A stretch of 64,000 nucleotides of DNA from Luteimonas gilva (GCF_005239095.1 NZ_SZUA01000003.1:642200-706199); one strand, 5' to 3'; counted from the first letter of the stretch, positions 1 through 10,191 are shown. Numbers and translations are program-made. The notes: generated from the letters alone by a model not told the origin.

Positions 1-1566
1 AAGGATTCGCTGTCGATGCAGGCGCAGTGGTCGCAGGACGGCCAGGCGCACAAATCGGTGTCGCCGGTGTCCTTGATCGTCACCGCGTTCGCGCCGGTCG
101 CCGACGCGCGCGCGCAGCTGACGCCGCTGCTGTCGCGCGCGGCCGACACCGAGCTGTGGCTGATCGGCCTGGGCGCGGGCAAGCAGCGCCTGGGCGGTTC
201 GATCCTGGCGCAATGCTACGAACGCTTCGGCGGCGATTGCCCCGACCTCGACAGCCCGGAACGGCTGCGCGGTTTCTTCGAATTGATCCGCGATGCGCGC
301 GAAGCCGGCCTTTTGCTGGCCTACCACGACCGTTCCGACGGCGGCGCTTTCGCGGCGCTGTGCGAGATGGCGTTCTGCTCGCACCTGGGCTTGGACATCC
401 TGCTCGACGGCTGGGGCGACGGCCGCACCGACGACGTGTTCCGCACGCTGTTCAACGAAGAACTCGGCGCGGTCGTGCAGATTTCCGCCGAGGATCGCGC
501 CGAATTCGCCGATCTGGTCGCACGCCACGGCCTGGTGGAATGCGCGCAGCGCATCGCCCGGCCGAGCACGGCGCCGGCGATCCGGGTCAGCGAAGAAGGC
601 GCAACGCTGGCGGAATGGCGCTGGGACGCCTTGTTCGACGCCTGGTGGTCGGTGACGCATGCGATGCAGAAGCTGCGCGACGATCCGGCCTGCGCCGACG
701 AGGAACGCGAGGCCGCGCGCGCGTTCGCCGCGCCAGGTTTGCAGCCGAAGCTGATGTTCGATCCTGCGCAGGACATCGCCGCGCCTTTTGTTTCCACCGG
801 CGCCAAGCTCAAGGTGGCGATCCTGCGCGAGCAGGGCGTCAACGGCCAGATCGAAATGGCCTCGGCGTTCGCCAAAGCCGGCTTCGTCGCCTACGACGTG
901 CATATGAGCGATCTGATCGCCGGTCGCGTGAAGCTGGAGGATTTCCGCGGCATCGCCGCTTGCGGCGGCTTCAGCTACGGCGACGTGCTGGGCGCGGGCC
1001 GCGGCTGGGCCACTTCGATCCTCGAGCGCAATGCGCTGCGCGATGCGTTCGCCGCGTTCTTCGCGCGCGGCGATACGTTCTCGCTGGGCGTGTGCAACGG
1101 CTGCCAGATGCTGGCGCAGTTGAAGGACATCATTCCCGGCGCCGCGCATTGGCCGCAGTTCCTGCGCAACCGCAGCGAGCAGTTCGAAGGCCGCTTGAGC
1201 CTGGTCGAAGTGCCCGAATCGGCGTCGCTGTTCTTCCGCGGCATGGGCGGTTCGCGCATTCCGATCGTGGTGTCGCACGGCGAAGGCCGCGCTTCGTTCG
1301 CGAGCGCGACCGACCAAGCCGCGGCGGCGGTGGCGCTGCGCTACATCGAAGGCGATGGCCGTGCCGCGTCCGCGTATCCGGCCAATCCCAATGGCTCGCC
1401 GGACGGCATCGCCGGCCTGTGCAGCGACGACGGCCGCGCGACCATCCTGATGCCGCATCCCGAACGCACGCCGCGCAGCGTCAATCTGAGTTGGCATCCG
1501 CAGGATTGGCCGGACGAATCGCCGTGGGTGCGGATGTTCCGCAATGCGCGGGTTTGGGTGGGATGA
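1..1566 (+). CDS. purL: Phosphoribosylformylglycinamidine synthase, C-terminal part (partial)
   Basis: Fourth step of purine synthesis: ATP- and glutamine-dependent conversion of FGAR to FGAM in the cytosol. The gene is cut by the window edge; frame 1 is open from base 1 and gives 521 residues, about 40% of the usual ~1290-residue large-type PurL. What remains is the end of the second AIR-synthase-like half (GLGAGKQRLGGS, then YHDRSDGGAFAALCEM) and the whole glutamine amidotransferase domain. That domain shows REQGVNGQIEMA, CGGFSYGDVLGAG, the nucleophile in GVCNGCQ (Cys codon 1093-1095) and the His/Glu of PHPERTPRS. It ends at TGA 1564-1566 and is followed by a repeat-rich spacer. Identity is secure. 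Confidence 0.97.
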   Translation, partial: KDSLSMQAQWSQDGQAHKSVSPVSLIVTAFAPVADARAQLTPLLSRAADTELWLIGLGAGKQRLGGSILAQCYERFGGDCPDLDSPERLRGFFELIRDAREAGLLLAYHDRSDGGAFAALCEMAFCSHLGLDILLDGWGDGRTDDVFRTLFNEELGAVVQISAEDRAEFADLVARHGLVECAQRIARPSTAPAIRVSEEGATLAEWRWDALFDAWWSVTHAMQKLRDDPACADEEREAARAFAAPGLQPKLMFDPAQDIAAPFVSTGAKLKVAILREQGVNGQIEMASAFAKAGFVAYDVHMSDLIAGRVKLEDFRGIAACGGFSYGDVLGAGRGWATSILERNALRDAFAAFFARGDTFSLGVCNGCQMLAQLKDIIPGAAHWPQFLRNRSEQFEGRLSLVEVPESASLFFRGMGGSRIPIVVSHGEGRASFASATDQAAAAVALRYIEGDGRAASAYPANPNGSPDGIAGLCSDDGRATILMPHPERTPRSVNLSWHPQDWPDESPWVRMFRNARVWVG

Positions 1567-1919
1567 CTGCTTCTTCCTCTCCCCTTGCGGGCCGGGGCGC
1601 GCAGCGGGATGCCCGAAGGACAGGAGCGGGGTGCGCGAGCGTAGCGAAGCGTGCTTTTGCTGTTGTCTGTAGCGGCCCGCCAAAAGCCGAACCCTCTCCC
1701 TGGCGCTTCGCGCCTGTCCCACCCCGGCCCTCGCTTACGCGAGGGCGTTCAGGGGCATGCGAATCAGTGATTCGCAAGCAATGCCCCTTCACCCCGTAAA
1801 AGGGAGAGGGTTCAAGCAGCGGACGAATGCCAGCAAACTGCTAAAGTCCGCCCAGCTTCCAACGACGAGATCGCGGTTGCCAGCCCCACGTCTTCCCCGC
1901 GACAGCGAGCCTTTCGACC
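1567..1919. repeat. Intergenic spacer with palindromic repeat, no gene
   Basis: This 353-base spacer holds no convincing gene. It is bounded by inverted arms, CCTCTCCCCTTGCGGG near 1576 and CCCGTAAAAGGGAGAGGG near 1794-1811, with further short palindromes inside (for example GCATGCGAATCAGTGATTCGC). The same CCCTCTCCC/GGGAGAGGG theme recurs at 10200, 37009 and 45873. It resembles the dispersed intergenic repeats of xanthomonads. It probably also ends purL transcription, though no clear T-run follows a stem. Short frames here are repeat translations. Confidence 0.6.
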
Positions 1920-2792
1920 ATGGCGGCTGATCCCGCCCTGCCGATCGTGCTGCTTCCGGTCGGCACCGACGACGATGCGCTCGATCGTTGCCTGGGCGCG
2001 CTCGACGCGGGCACGCCCAAAGGCACGCGGGTCTGGCTCGCCGACGACGCGCAAGCGGGGCCGCGCGGGTTGGCGATCATCGAACGCTGGCTGCAGCGCA
2101 CGCCGCTCGCCGCCGACTACACGCGGCGTCAGCGTATAGTCGGCGAGACCGCGCATCTCGACGAAGCTTTGAAGGCCTGCGGCGATGCCGACGTGGCCGT
2201 GCTCGCGCCCGATGCGATGCCGGCGCCGGGTTGGCTGCAGCAGCTCGCCGCTTGCCTGGCGCGCGACGCCGCCATCGCGACCGCGACGCCGTGGTGCAAC
2301 GCCGGCGAATCCGCGTCCTGGCCGCGTTGCGGCGAGATCGCGCCGATGCCGGAAGATCCCGAACGCCTCGCGCGCGCGGCTTCGGCGCTGCCGCCGCTGC
2401 ATCCCGAATTGCCCGCGGCGGTCGGCCACGCCGTGCTGCTGCGCGGCAGCGCGCGCCGCCGCGCCGGCGGTTTGGACGCGAGCAGCTACGGTTCCTGGTA
2501 CGCGGCCTTGGTGGATCTGTCGCTGCGCTTGTCGGGCTTGGGTTGGCGCAACGCGTTGTGCGAAACGGCCTACGTCGCGCGCGGCGGCGAAGGCGGTCCT
2601 TACGAAGGCGACATGGAAGCGCTGGCCGCGCGCTGGCCGGATTGGCATGCGCGCATCGCCCACTTCCTGATGGCGGATCCGCTGCGCGAGATGCGCGAAC
2701 GTTTGGCGCAGAATTATGCCGAAGTCGATCTGCCGCAATCGCAGCGCGAGCTGTTCCCGCGCGCGGCCAAGAAGCCGGAGAGGCCCGCATGA
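1920..2792 (+). CDS. Glycosyltransferase-like protein (GT2-like, degenerate)
   Basis: A 290-residue protein with the outline of a family 2 (GT-A) glycosyltransferase: an N-terminal beta strand PIVLLPVGTDDDALDRCLGA, LADDAQ where a DDGS-type nucleotide-binding turn is expected, and VLAPDAMPAPGWLQQL where the DxD metal motif is expected. Both motifs are imperfect, so activity is uncertain. A second conserved-looking block is GHAVLLRGSARRRAGGLD, followed by SSYGSWYAALVDLSLRLSGL. No signal peptide or membrane segment is seen, so it is probably cytoplasmic. Its stop overlaps the start of the next glycosyltransferase (ATGA at 2789-2792), so the two are probably co-translated and act on one surface glycan. 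The acceptor and sugar cannot be told from sequence. Confidence 0.7.
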   Translation: MAADPALPIVLLPVGTDDDALDRCLGALDAGTPKGTRVWLADDAQAGPRGLAIIERWLQRTPLAADYTRRQRIVGETAHLDEALKACGDADVAVLAPDAMPAPGWLQQLAACLARDAAIATATPWCNAGESASWPRCGEIAPMPEDPERLARAASALPPLHPELPAAVGHAVLLRGSARRRAGGLDASSYGSWYAALVDLSLRLSGLGWRNALCETAYVARGGEGGPYEGDMEALAARWPDWHARIAHFLMADPLREMRERLAQNYAEVDLPQSQRELFPRAAKKPERPA

Positions 2793-3643
2793 ACGGCGAA
2801 GCGGGCATCGCCGCGGTCGTCGTCTGCTATCAGAGCGCGGCGACCATCGACGAATGCTTGTCGCGCCTGCGCGCGGCCGAAGGCGTCGCCCAGATCCGCG
2901 CGGTCGACAACGGATCCACGGACGGCACGATGGACATCGTGCAGCGGCACGCCGCGAACGATCCGCGCCTGCGTTTCGTCGCCAATCCGGACAATCCCGG
3001 CTTCGCGGTGGCCTGCAACCAGGGTGCGCGCGACAGCGACGCGCCGTGGCTGGCCTTCGTCAATCCCGATTGTTTGCTGGAAGCCGATGCGCTCGCGCGT
3101 TTGCAGCGGCATTCGCAACGTTTGAGCCGCGAATGCCTGCTGGGCGCCGATCTGGTCGACGAGGCGGGCGCGCGCGACGCCGCCGCGCGCCGGCGCGATC
3201 CCGATTTCGGCGCGATGCTCGGTTCCCGTTCGGCGCGTTCGTTGGACGTGCCCGCCGACGATCTGCAAGCGCTGCAGCCCGTCGACGCGGTGTCCGGCGC
3301 GCTGATGCTGATGCCGCGCGGCTTATTCGAGCGGATCGGCGGCTTCGACGAGGGTTATCGCTTGCACGCAGAGGATCTCGATCTCTGTCGCCGCGCGCGC
3401 GAAGCCGGCGCGGCGATCGCGGTCGCCAACGACGTGCGGGTGGTGCACGTGCGCGGCGTGTCCAGCCGCTCGCGGCCGGTGTTCGTCGAATGGCACAAGC
3501 ATCGCGGCTTGTGGCGCTATTTCCGTAAATTCGAGGCTAGCCGGCGCGGGTGGTTCACGCGTCTGGGCGTGTTCGCTGCGATTTGGGGACGTTTTCCGCT
3601 CGCCGCACTGCGTGCAGTCGCACGGTCCTCGCAAAAAGATTGA
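2789..3643 (+). CDS. Family 2 glycosyltransferase, rhamnosyltransferase-like
   Basis: A 284-residue family 2 glycosyltransferase. The N-terminus IAAVVVCYQSAATIDECLS starts the nucleotide-sugar fold, VDNGSTDGT is the nucleotide-binding turn, NPGFAVACNQGA and FVNPDC (DxD equivalent) follow, and VDAVSGALMLMPRGLFERI with GGFDEGYRLHAEDLDLCRR forms the acceptor/catalytic ED segment. This pattern fits the WbbL-type rhamnosyltransferases that extend O-antigen or lipid-linked chains at the inner face of the cytoplasmic membrane. The ATG at 2789 overlaps the stop of the upstream glycosyltransferase, suggesting translational coupling. A large palindromic element (3668-3765) follows the stop. The sugar donor is not determined. 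Confidence 0.85.
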   Translation: MNGEAGIAAVVVCYQSAATIDECLSRLRAAEGVAQIRAVDNGSTDGTMDIVQRHAANDPRLRFVANPDNPGFAVACNQGARDSDAPWLAFVNPDCLLEADALARLQRHSQRLSRECLLGADLVDEAGARDAAARRRDPDFGAMLGSRSARSLDVPADDLQALQPVDAVSGALMLMPRGLFERIGGFDEGYRLHAEDLDLCRRAREAGAAIAVANDVRVVHVRGVSSRSRPVFVEWHKHRGLWRYFRKFEASRRGWFTRLGVFAAIWGRFPLAALRAVARSSQKD

Positions 3644-3667
3644 AGTTGCAGTTCTTAGGGGGATTGA

Positions 3668-3765
3668 GGGGGATTTGCTTTTGCTCTTGCTTGAATGAAA
3701 CAACAAAGTCAAAAGCAAAATCCCCCATCGGCCTTCGGCCGATTCGCCCCCTTTTCAAAGGGGGC
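3668..3765. repeat. Palindromic repeat between convergent genes
   Basis: Left arm GGGGGATTTGCTTTTG (3668-3683) pairs with CAAAAGCAAAATCCCCC (3710-3726). A second hairpin, GCCCCCTTTT/CAAAGGGGGC, lies at 3746-3765. It separates the convergent glycosyltransferase and pyrF and could terminate both. A similar GCCCCCTTT/AAAGGGGGC hairpin is at 23175-23195. Confidence 0.7.
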
Positions 3766-3775
3766 ATAGCGGAGG

Positions 3776-4588
3776 TCATCGATAGCGGTTGATCTCGTCG
3801 CGCAACGTCTTCGCGGCGGCAGCGGCGGCTTGCGCATAATCGCCGCCGTTCGATGCATACAAGATCGCGCGCGACGAACTGACGATCAAACCCGTGCCGT
3901 CCGCCGTCTTCGCGTTCTTCACCACCGCTTCGACATCGCCGCCTTGCGCGCCGACGCCCGGCACCAGGAACGGCACGTCGCCGACGATCTCCCGCACTTC
4001 GCGCAATTGCTCCGGCCAGGTCGCGCCGACCACCAGCGCGCAGTTGCCGTTGCCGTTCCACTCGCGCGCGACTTTTTCGGCGACGCGCTGGTACAGCGGC
4101 TTACCGTCGACGAGCAGGTCCTGCAGATCGCCGGCGCCCGGATTCGAAGTGCGGCACAGGATCACCACGCCTTTGTCGGCGCGGTCCAGGAATGGTTGCA
4201 CCGAGTCCTTGCCCAAATACGGATTCGCCGTCACCGCATCCGCGCCGTAGCGGTCGAAGGCCTCGGCCGCGTACTGCTGCGCGGTGCTGCCGATGTCGCC
4301 GCGCTTGGCGTCCAGGATCACCGGGATGCCGGGATGCGCGGCGTGGATGTGCGCGATCAGCCGCTGCAGCGCGTCTTCCGCGCCGTGCGCGGCGAAGTGG
4401 GCGATCTGCGGCTTGAAGCAGCAGACGTACTCGGCCGCGGCGTCGGCGATGTCGCGGCAGAAGGCGAAGATGGCGTCGGGATCGCTGGCGAACTTCGCCG
4501 GGAATTTGCCGGGCTCAGGATCCAGGCCGACGCAGACTAGGCTGCCGCTGTTCGCCCAACGTTTCCGCAAATCCGCGATGAAGGCCAT
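3776..4588 (-). CDS. pyrF: Orotidine 5'-phosphate decarboxylase (type 2)
   Basis: Last step of UMP synthesis: decarboxylation of orotidine 5'-phosphate in the cytosol. The 270-residue protein is of the longer 'type 2' PyrF family: SLVCVGLDPEP at the N-terminus, CFKPQIAHFAAHG, then the catalytic strand VILDAKRGDIGSTA with the Lys/Asp charge array, TANPYLGKDS, and the phosphate-binding end LVPGVGAQGGDVE with SSRAILYAS. The ATG at 4588 is chosen over a TTG two codons upstream because GGGGGAGA lies about 7 bases before the ATG and almost touches the TTG. It follows map by 28 bases on the same strand and may share its transcript. Confidence 0.96.
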   Translation of the reverse strand: MAFIADLRKRWANSGSLVCVGLDPEPGKFPAKFASDPDAIFAFCRDIADAAAEYVCCFKPQIAHFAAHGAEDALQRLIAHIHAAHPGIPVILDAKRGDIGSTAQQYAAEAFDRYGADAVTANPYLGKDSVQPFLDRADKGVVILCRTSNPGAGDLQDLLVDGKPLYQRVAEKVAREWNGNGNCALVVGATWPEQLREVREIVGDVPFLVPGVGAQGGDVEAVVKNAKTADGTGLIVSSSRAILYASNGGDYAQAAAAAAKTLRDEINRYR

Positions 4589-4616
4589 CCGCAATCTCCC
4601 CCGGCCCCCGCCGGCA

Positions 4617-5354
4617 TCAGGTGACGATGATCGGTTCGCCGCGGGTGACGACGACCGTGTGTTCGAATTGCGCGGCGACGCCGCGAGGGCAGACCATCGA
4701 CCAGCCGTCGGCGGCTTCGCGGGTCTGGCTGCAATGGGTAGCGAGGAACGGTTCGACGGTGATCACCATGCCGTCGTGCAAACGGCGCGTGTCGCGCGGG
4801 TCGTAGTGGCCGGGAATGGTGCCCGGCGCTTCGTGCAGCGCGCGGCCGACACCGTGGCTGCCGAGATTGCGGATCACCCGGAAGCCGCGCTTCGCAGCGA
4901 CGGCTTCGACCGTGCGGCCGATGCCGTTGATCAAATCGCCCGCGCGCAATTGCGCGATCGCCGCGTCGCGCGCTTCGAGCGTCGCATCCAGCAGGCGCCG
5001 CTGCGCCGGGTTGGCGCCGCCGACCACGAAGCTCGCGCCGGTATCGGCGAAATAGCCGTCCAGTTCGGCGGAGACGTCGATGTTGACCAGATCGCCGTCG
5101 CGCAAGACGGTGTCGTCGGGAATGCCGTGCGCGGCGACCGCGTTGACGCTGATGCAGGTGGCGCCGGGAAAGCCGTAAGTCAGTTCGGGCGCCGAACGCG
5201 CGCCGGCTTTGCGCATCAGCTCGGCGCCGTGCGCGTCGAGATCGCGCGACACCGCGCCGGCGACCGCTCGTTCGCGCATCGCCGCGAGGACGCCGGACAC
5301 CAGCGCGCCCGCGCGGCGCAGGCCGTCGAGTTCGTGCGGGTGCCGGATGGTCAT
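4617..5354 (-). CDS. map: Methionine aminopeptidase, type I
   Basis: Removes the initiator methionine from nascent proteins in the cytosol. The 245-residue protein is the short single-domain class without an N-terminal zinc-finger extension. The dinuclear metal ligands are visible: D93 and D104 (NIDVSAELDGYFADTGASF), H167 (GSHGVGRALHE), E201 (ITVEPF) and E231 (AQFEHTVVV); the substrate His is H76. The ATG at 5354 lies two bases after the ettA stop codon, so the gene is read from the ettA transcript and is probably translationally coupled. Usual length for the family is about 250-264, so this copy is compact but complete. Confidence 0.96.
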   Translation of the reverse strand: MTIRHPHELDGLRRAGALVSGVLAAMRERAVAGAVSRDLDAHGAELMRKAGARSAPELTYGFPGATCISVNAVAAHGIPDDTVLRDGDLVNIDVSAELDGYFADTGASFVVGGANPAQRRLLDATLEARDAAIAQLRAGDLINGIGRTVEAVAAKRGFRVIRNLGSHGVGRALHEAPGTIPGHYDPRDTRRLHDGMVITVEPFLATHCSQTREAADGWSMVCPRGVAAQFEHTVVVTRGEPIIVT

Positions 5355-5356
5355 GC

Positions 5357-7018
5357 TTACTTGAGCGCCTTGAACCGCAACCGGTGCGGCTGCGCGCCTT
5401 CCTCGCCCATGCGCCGCTTCTTGTCTTCCTCGTACTCGCGGTAATTGCCCTGGAAGAACTCCACGTGCGAATCGCCTTCGAAGGCGAGGATGTGCGTGGC
5501 GATGCGGTCCAGGAACCAGCGGTCGTGCGAGATCACGAAGGTGTTGCCCGGGAACTCGAGCAGCGCGTCTTCCAGCGCGCGCAGGGTCTCGATGTCCAGG
5601 TCGTTCGACGGTTCGTCGAGCAGCAGCACGTTGCCGCCCTGCAGCAGGGTCTTGGCCAGGTGCAGGCGGCCGCGTTCGCCGCCCGACAGCGTGCCGACCA
5701 GCTTCTGCTGGTCCTGGCCCTTGAAGTTGAAGCGGCCGATGTAGGCGCGCGACTGGATCTCCACGCCGTTGATGTTGAGGATGTCGGCGCCGCCGGAGAC
5801 TTCCTGGAATACGTTGTGGTTGCCTTCCAGCTTCTCGCGGCTCTGGTCGACGTAGGCGATGTTGACGGTCGGGCCTTTGACGATCTCGCCCTTGTCCGGC
5901 TTTTCCTGGCCGGTGATCATCTTGAACAGGGTCGATTTACCGGCGCCGTTCGGGCCGATGATGCCGACGATCGCGCCCGGCGGCACGATGAAGCTCAGGT
6001 CGTCGATCAGCAGCCGGTCGCCGAAGGATTTGGTCACGCCCTTGAACTCCATCACCGAATTGCCCAGGCGCTCGCCCGGCGGAATGAAGATCTCGTTGGT
6101 CTCGTTGCGCTTCTGGTAATCGACCGATTGCAGTTCCTCGATCCGCGCCAGGCGCGCCTTGCCCTTGCTGCGGCCGCCCTTGGCGTTGCTGCGCGCCCAT
6201 TCCAGCTCGCGCGCGATCGCCTTCTGGCGCGCCTTTTCGGAAGACTCCTCTTGCTTCAGACGCTCTTCCTTCTGGATCAGCCATTCGGTGTAGTTGCCCT
6301 TCCACGGAATGCCGCGGCCGCGGTCGAGCTCCAGGATCCATTCGGCGGCGTTGTCGAGGAAGTAGCGATCGTGGGTCACCGCCACCACGGTGCCGGTGTA
6401 GCGCGCCAGGAACTGTTCCAGCCACTCGACCGATTCGGCGTCCAGGTGGTTGGTCGGTTCGTCGAGCAGCAGCATGTCCGGCTTCTGCAGCAGCAGCTGG
6501 CACAAGGCCACGCGGCGCTTCTCGCCGCCGGACAGCTTGCCGATCACCGCGTCCCACGGCGGCAGGCGCAGCGCGTCGGCGGCCACTTCCAGCTGGTTTT
6601 CCAGGGTGTGGGCGTCGCCGGCCGCGAGGATCGACTCGAGCCGCTGCTGCTCCGCGGCGAGCTTGTCGAAGTCGGCGCCTTCCTCGGCGTAGGCTTCGTA
6701 GATCTTGTCCAGCGCGGCCTGCGCCTGCAGCACTTCGCCGACGCCTTGCTCGACCGCTTCGCGCACGGTCTGGTTCGGATCCAGCAACGGCTCCTGCGCC
6801 AGATAGCCGACCTTGATGCCGGGCTGCGGGCGAGCTTCGCCGACGAAATCGGTGTCCACGCCGGCCATGATCTTCAGCACCGTCGACTTGCCCGCGCCGT
6901 TCAGGCCGAGCAGGCCGATCTTGGCGCCCGGGAAGAACGACAGCGAGATGTCCTTGATGATCTGGCGCTTCGGCGGCACGACCTTGCTGACGCCGTTCAT
7001 GGTGTAGATGTATTGCAT
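5357..7018 (-). CDS. ettA: Energy-dependent translational throttle protein (ABC-F ATPase)
   Basis: A ribosome-binding ABC-F protein that gates the first elongation step according to the ATP/ADP ratio. The 553-residue length matches E. coli EttA (555). It has two ATP-binding domains and no membrane part: Walker A GLNGAGKST and GPNGAGKST, signatures LSGGEKRRVALCQLLL and LSGGERGRLHLAKTLL, Walker B MLLLDEPTNHLD and VLLLDEPSNDLD. The charged linker between the two (TEWLIQKEERLKQEESSEK onward) is the tRNA-interacting motif typical of EttA. The N-terminus MQYIYTMNGVSKVVPPKR is also characteristic. GGAG lies 6 bases before the ATG. A candidate -10 (GATAAT, minus strand, 7088-7093) would give a leader of about 60 bases. 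map and pyrF follow on the same strand. Confidence 0.96.
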   Translation of the reverse strand: MQYIYTMNGVSKVVPPKRQIIKDISLSFFPGAKIGLLGLNGAGKSTVLKIMAGVDTDFVGEARPQPGIKVGYLAQEPLLDPNQTVREAVEQGVGEVLQAQAALDKIYEAYAEEGADFDKLAAEQQRLESILAAGDAHTLENQLEVAADALRLPPWDAVIGKLSGGEKRRVALCQLLLQKPDMLLLDEPTNHLDAESVEWLEQFLARYTGTVVAVTHDRYFLDNAAEWILELDRGRGIPWKGNYTEWLIQKEERLKQEESSEKARQKAIARELEWARSNAKGGRSKGKARLARIEELQSVDYQKRNETNEIFIPPGERLGNSVMEFKGVTKSFGDRLLIDDLSFIVPPGAIVGIIGPNGAGKSTLFKMITGQEKPDKGEIVKGPTVNIAYVDQSREKLEGNHNVFQEVSGGADILNINGVEIQSRAYIGRFNFKGQDQQKLVGTLSGGERGRLHLAKTLLQGGNVLLLDEPSNDLDIETLRALEDALLEFPGNTFVISHDRWFLDRIATHILAFEGDSHVEFFQGNYREYEEDKKRRMGEEGAQPHRLRFKALK

Positions 7019-7087
7019 GGAGAACTCCGGAATCCGGGCGCGCCGAGCCCGGCCGGATGGCCTGGGGCATGAGCGGGCTAGGGGTTA

Positions 7088-7093
7088 ATTATC
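7088..7093 (-). promoter_or_regulatory. Candidate -10 box for ettA-map-pyrF
   Basis: GATAAT read on the minus strand, 70 bases upstream of the ettA ATG. No strong -35 hexamer is visible, so this is a weak call resting on the -10 match and position. Confidence 0.35.
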
Positions 7094-7119
7094 CCGCAGG
7101 CGGGGCCTGCGTTCCAGAG

Positions 7120-7238
7120 GTAGGGCGGGCTTTAGCCCGCCATTGCCATCGGTCGGACACGACGAACGAAGAGCGGAACTTCGCCCATTGCCTGTCGAAT
7201 CTGGAGAAATGGCAATGGTGGGCTAAAGCCCACCCTAC
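7120..7238. repeat. Palindromic repeat with 28-base arms
   Basis: The left arm (7120-7147, GTAGGGCGGGCTTTAGCCCG...) and right arm (7211-7238, ...GGGCTAAAGCCCACCCTAC) are near-perfect complements, and each arm is itself a smaller palindrome. The element ends three bases from the stop codon of the lipid A hydroxylase gene. It belongs to the same general class as the other dispersed palindromes in this window. Confidence 0.75.
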
Positions 7239-7241
7239 GCC

Positions 7242-8147
7242 TCAGATCCAGACGATCAGGGCGACCACGCCGGCCACCAACGCGTACTTCAAGCCGTAAT
7301 AAAGCGCCTTGTTGCGCTCGCGCAGGGCCTTGGCCTTGAGCCGGAAGGCATAGAAGTACTTGAAGGCGCGGTTGAAACCGCCGGTCTTGTCGCCTTCCAT
7401 GTTCGGCGAAGCGCCGGCGGCGATCATGTGCTTGGCGATGAAGCGGTTCAGCGCCCGCGCCCAGCCGAACTTCATCGGCCGTTCCACGTCGCAGAACAGG
7501 ATGATCCGGTTCTCCTCGGTGTCGTTGCGGGCGAAGTGGATGTAGGTCTCGTCGAACATCGTCCACTGGCCGTCGCGCCAGCTGTAGCGCTGGCCGTCGA
7601 CGCTGATGAAGCATTCGTCGTCGTTCGGCGTTTCCAGGCCCAGGTGCAGGCGCAGCGAACCGGCGTACGGGTCGCGGTGCGGCCGCAGCTCCGAGCCGGG
7701 CGGCAGTTCGGTGAACATCGCCGCCTTGATGCTCGGGATCGAGCGCAGCAGGGCGGTGGTATTCGGGCACAGCTCGGCCGCGGACGGGTGGGCGTCGTCG
7801 TACCACTTCAAGTAGAAGCGCTTCCAGCCGCGGCGAAAGAAGGAATTGAAGCCGACGTCGTTGTAGCCGGAGGCGGCCTTGATGTGCTGCTGCTCGCGCA
7901 AATGGCGGGCTTCCTCGCGGATGTTCTGCCAGTTCGCGCGCAGCGGCTCGAGTTCGGGGAAATGGCGGCCCGGGTCGTCCAGGAAGGGCGTGGTCGGCAC
8001 CCGCGAGAACGCGTACATCAGCACGTTGATCGGGGCCATGAAGGTGGAATGGTCCAGCAACTGCCGGTTCCAGCGGTGGCGCACGGCGCCGCGGAAGTGC
8101 ACGTAAAGCGCACTGGCGATGAACAGCAGGACGAGGATCCATTTCAA
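7242..8147 (-). CDS. lpxO: Lipid A 2-hydroxylase / aspartyl-asparaginyl beta-hydroxylase family
   Basis: A Fe(II)/2-oxoglutarate-dependent dioxygenase of the LpxO type, which hydroxylates an acyl chain of lipid A at the inner membrane. One N-terminal membrane segment (KWILVLLFIASALYVHF) anchors it. The iron ligands are expected in HRDPYAGSLRLHLGL (His-x-Asp) and HFARNDTEENRIILF (distal His plus the Arg that binds 2-oxoglutarate). A second hydrophobic stretch closes the C-terminus (YALVAGVVALIVWI). The frame extends to 8213, but a TTG at 8147 gives MKWIL..., the usual start and length (301 residues) of this family, with AGGGAAG upstream; the adjacent TTG at 8150 is possible. Substrate is assigned by family only; related members act on other targets. 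Confidence 0.85.
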   Translation of the reverse strand: MKWILVLLFIASALYVHFRGAVRHRWNRQLLDHSTFMAPINVLMYAFSRVPTTPFLDDPGRHFPELEPLRANWQNIREEARHLREQQHIKAASGYNDVGFNSFFRRGWKRFYLKWYDDAHPSAAELCPNTTALLRSIPSIKAAMFTELPPGSELRPHRDPYAGSLRLHLGLETPNDDECFISVDGQRYSWRDGQWTMFDETYIHFARNDTEENRIILFCDVERPMKFGWARALNRFIAKHMIAAGASPNMEGDKTGGFNRAFKYFYAFRLKAKALRERNKALYYGLKYALVAGVVALIVWI

Positions 8148-8299
8148 CAAGGCGGTGCTTCCCTGGGGGAGGGGCGGACGGCGGTCCGCGGCATGATCGG
8201 TTGCTGGCCGCATTCTAAGCCCTCGGCTACCATGATCGGCACGAAAACCGCGTTACAGCGCCGTTTCCGCCCCCTCCGACCACCCCACCGAGGTCCTCC

Positions 8300-9553
<1,254 letters not shown>

Positions 9554-9657
9554 TCGCAGGCGAACGCCGCCGTGATCCACGGCGGCGGATCGCGCTGCTC
9601 GATCTGGGGCGCCCGCAGGGATTCCGGAGGGCAGGGGCGCCCCCAGTGGGAACCGGC

Positions 9658-9663
9658 TAGAAT
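9658..9663 (+). promoter_or_regulatory. -10 box of nrdR, predicting a leaderless transcript
   Basis: TAGAAT ends six bases before the nrdR ATG. With the usual spacing to +1 the transcript would begin at the A of the start codon, and there is no Shine-Dalgarno sequence in the six intervening bases (CCTGCC). The -35 region is not clear. Confidence 0.5.
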
Positions 9664-9669
9664 CCTGCC

Positions 9670-10191
9670 ATGCATTGCCCGTTCTGCCAGCACGTCGACA
9701 CCCGCGTCATCGACTCGCGCGTCAGCGACGACGGCGCCACGATCCGCCGCCGGCGCGAATGCGAGGCTTGCGGCGAGCGCTTCAGCACGCTGGAAACGGT
9801 CGAAATCAAGATGCCGGCGATCATCAAGGGCGACGGCCGGCGCGAGCCTTTCGACGCCAAGAAGCTGCGCCGCGGCTTCGACCGCGCTCTGCACAAGCGC
9901 CCGGTGTCCGAAGAGCAGATCGAGGCCGCCGTGCGCGCGGTGGTGCACCAGGCGCGCATGACCACCGAACGCGAATTGCCGTCGCGCCGGGTCGGCGAAT
10001 TCGTGATGGCCGAGTTGCGCAAATTGGATCACGTCGCCTTCGTGCGTTTCGCGTCGGTGTACCGATCGTTCGAGGACGTGGCCGATTTCCGCGAAGAGCT
10101 CGACCGCCTCGAACGCGACTTGCCGGGCGAAGGGCAATTGCCGTTGTTGGCTGCGGATGTGGTGCCGATCGAGAAAGGCAAGAAGCGTTGA
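9670..10191 (+). CDS. nrdR: Transcriptional repressor NrdR
   Basis: ATP/dATP-responsive repressor of ribonucleotide reductase genes. The 173-residue protein has the N-terminal zinc ribbon with C3, C6, C31 and C34 (CPFC...CEAC) followed by the ATP-cone domain ([21 protein letters not shown], then [17 protein letters not shown]). The C-terminal tail of about 20 residues is slightly longer than in E. coli (149 residues). The start codon is preceded by a -10 box and no ribosome-binding site. It lies between glyA and ribD, the usual gammaproteobacterial neighbourhood. Confidence 0.96.
   Translation: MHCPFCQHVDTRVIDSRVSDDGATIRRRRECEACGERFSTLETVEIKMPAIIKGDGRREPFDAKKLRRGFDRALHKRPVSEEQIEAAVRAVVHQARMTTERELPSRRVGEFVMAELRKLDHVAFVRFASVYRSFEDVADFREELDRLERDLPGEGQLPLLAADVVPIEKGKKR

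Noticed and set aside
5384..7072. 562-codon plus-strand frame opposite ettA
   Set aside because: Antisense to ettA; no motif, and low-complexity composition.
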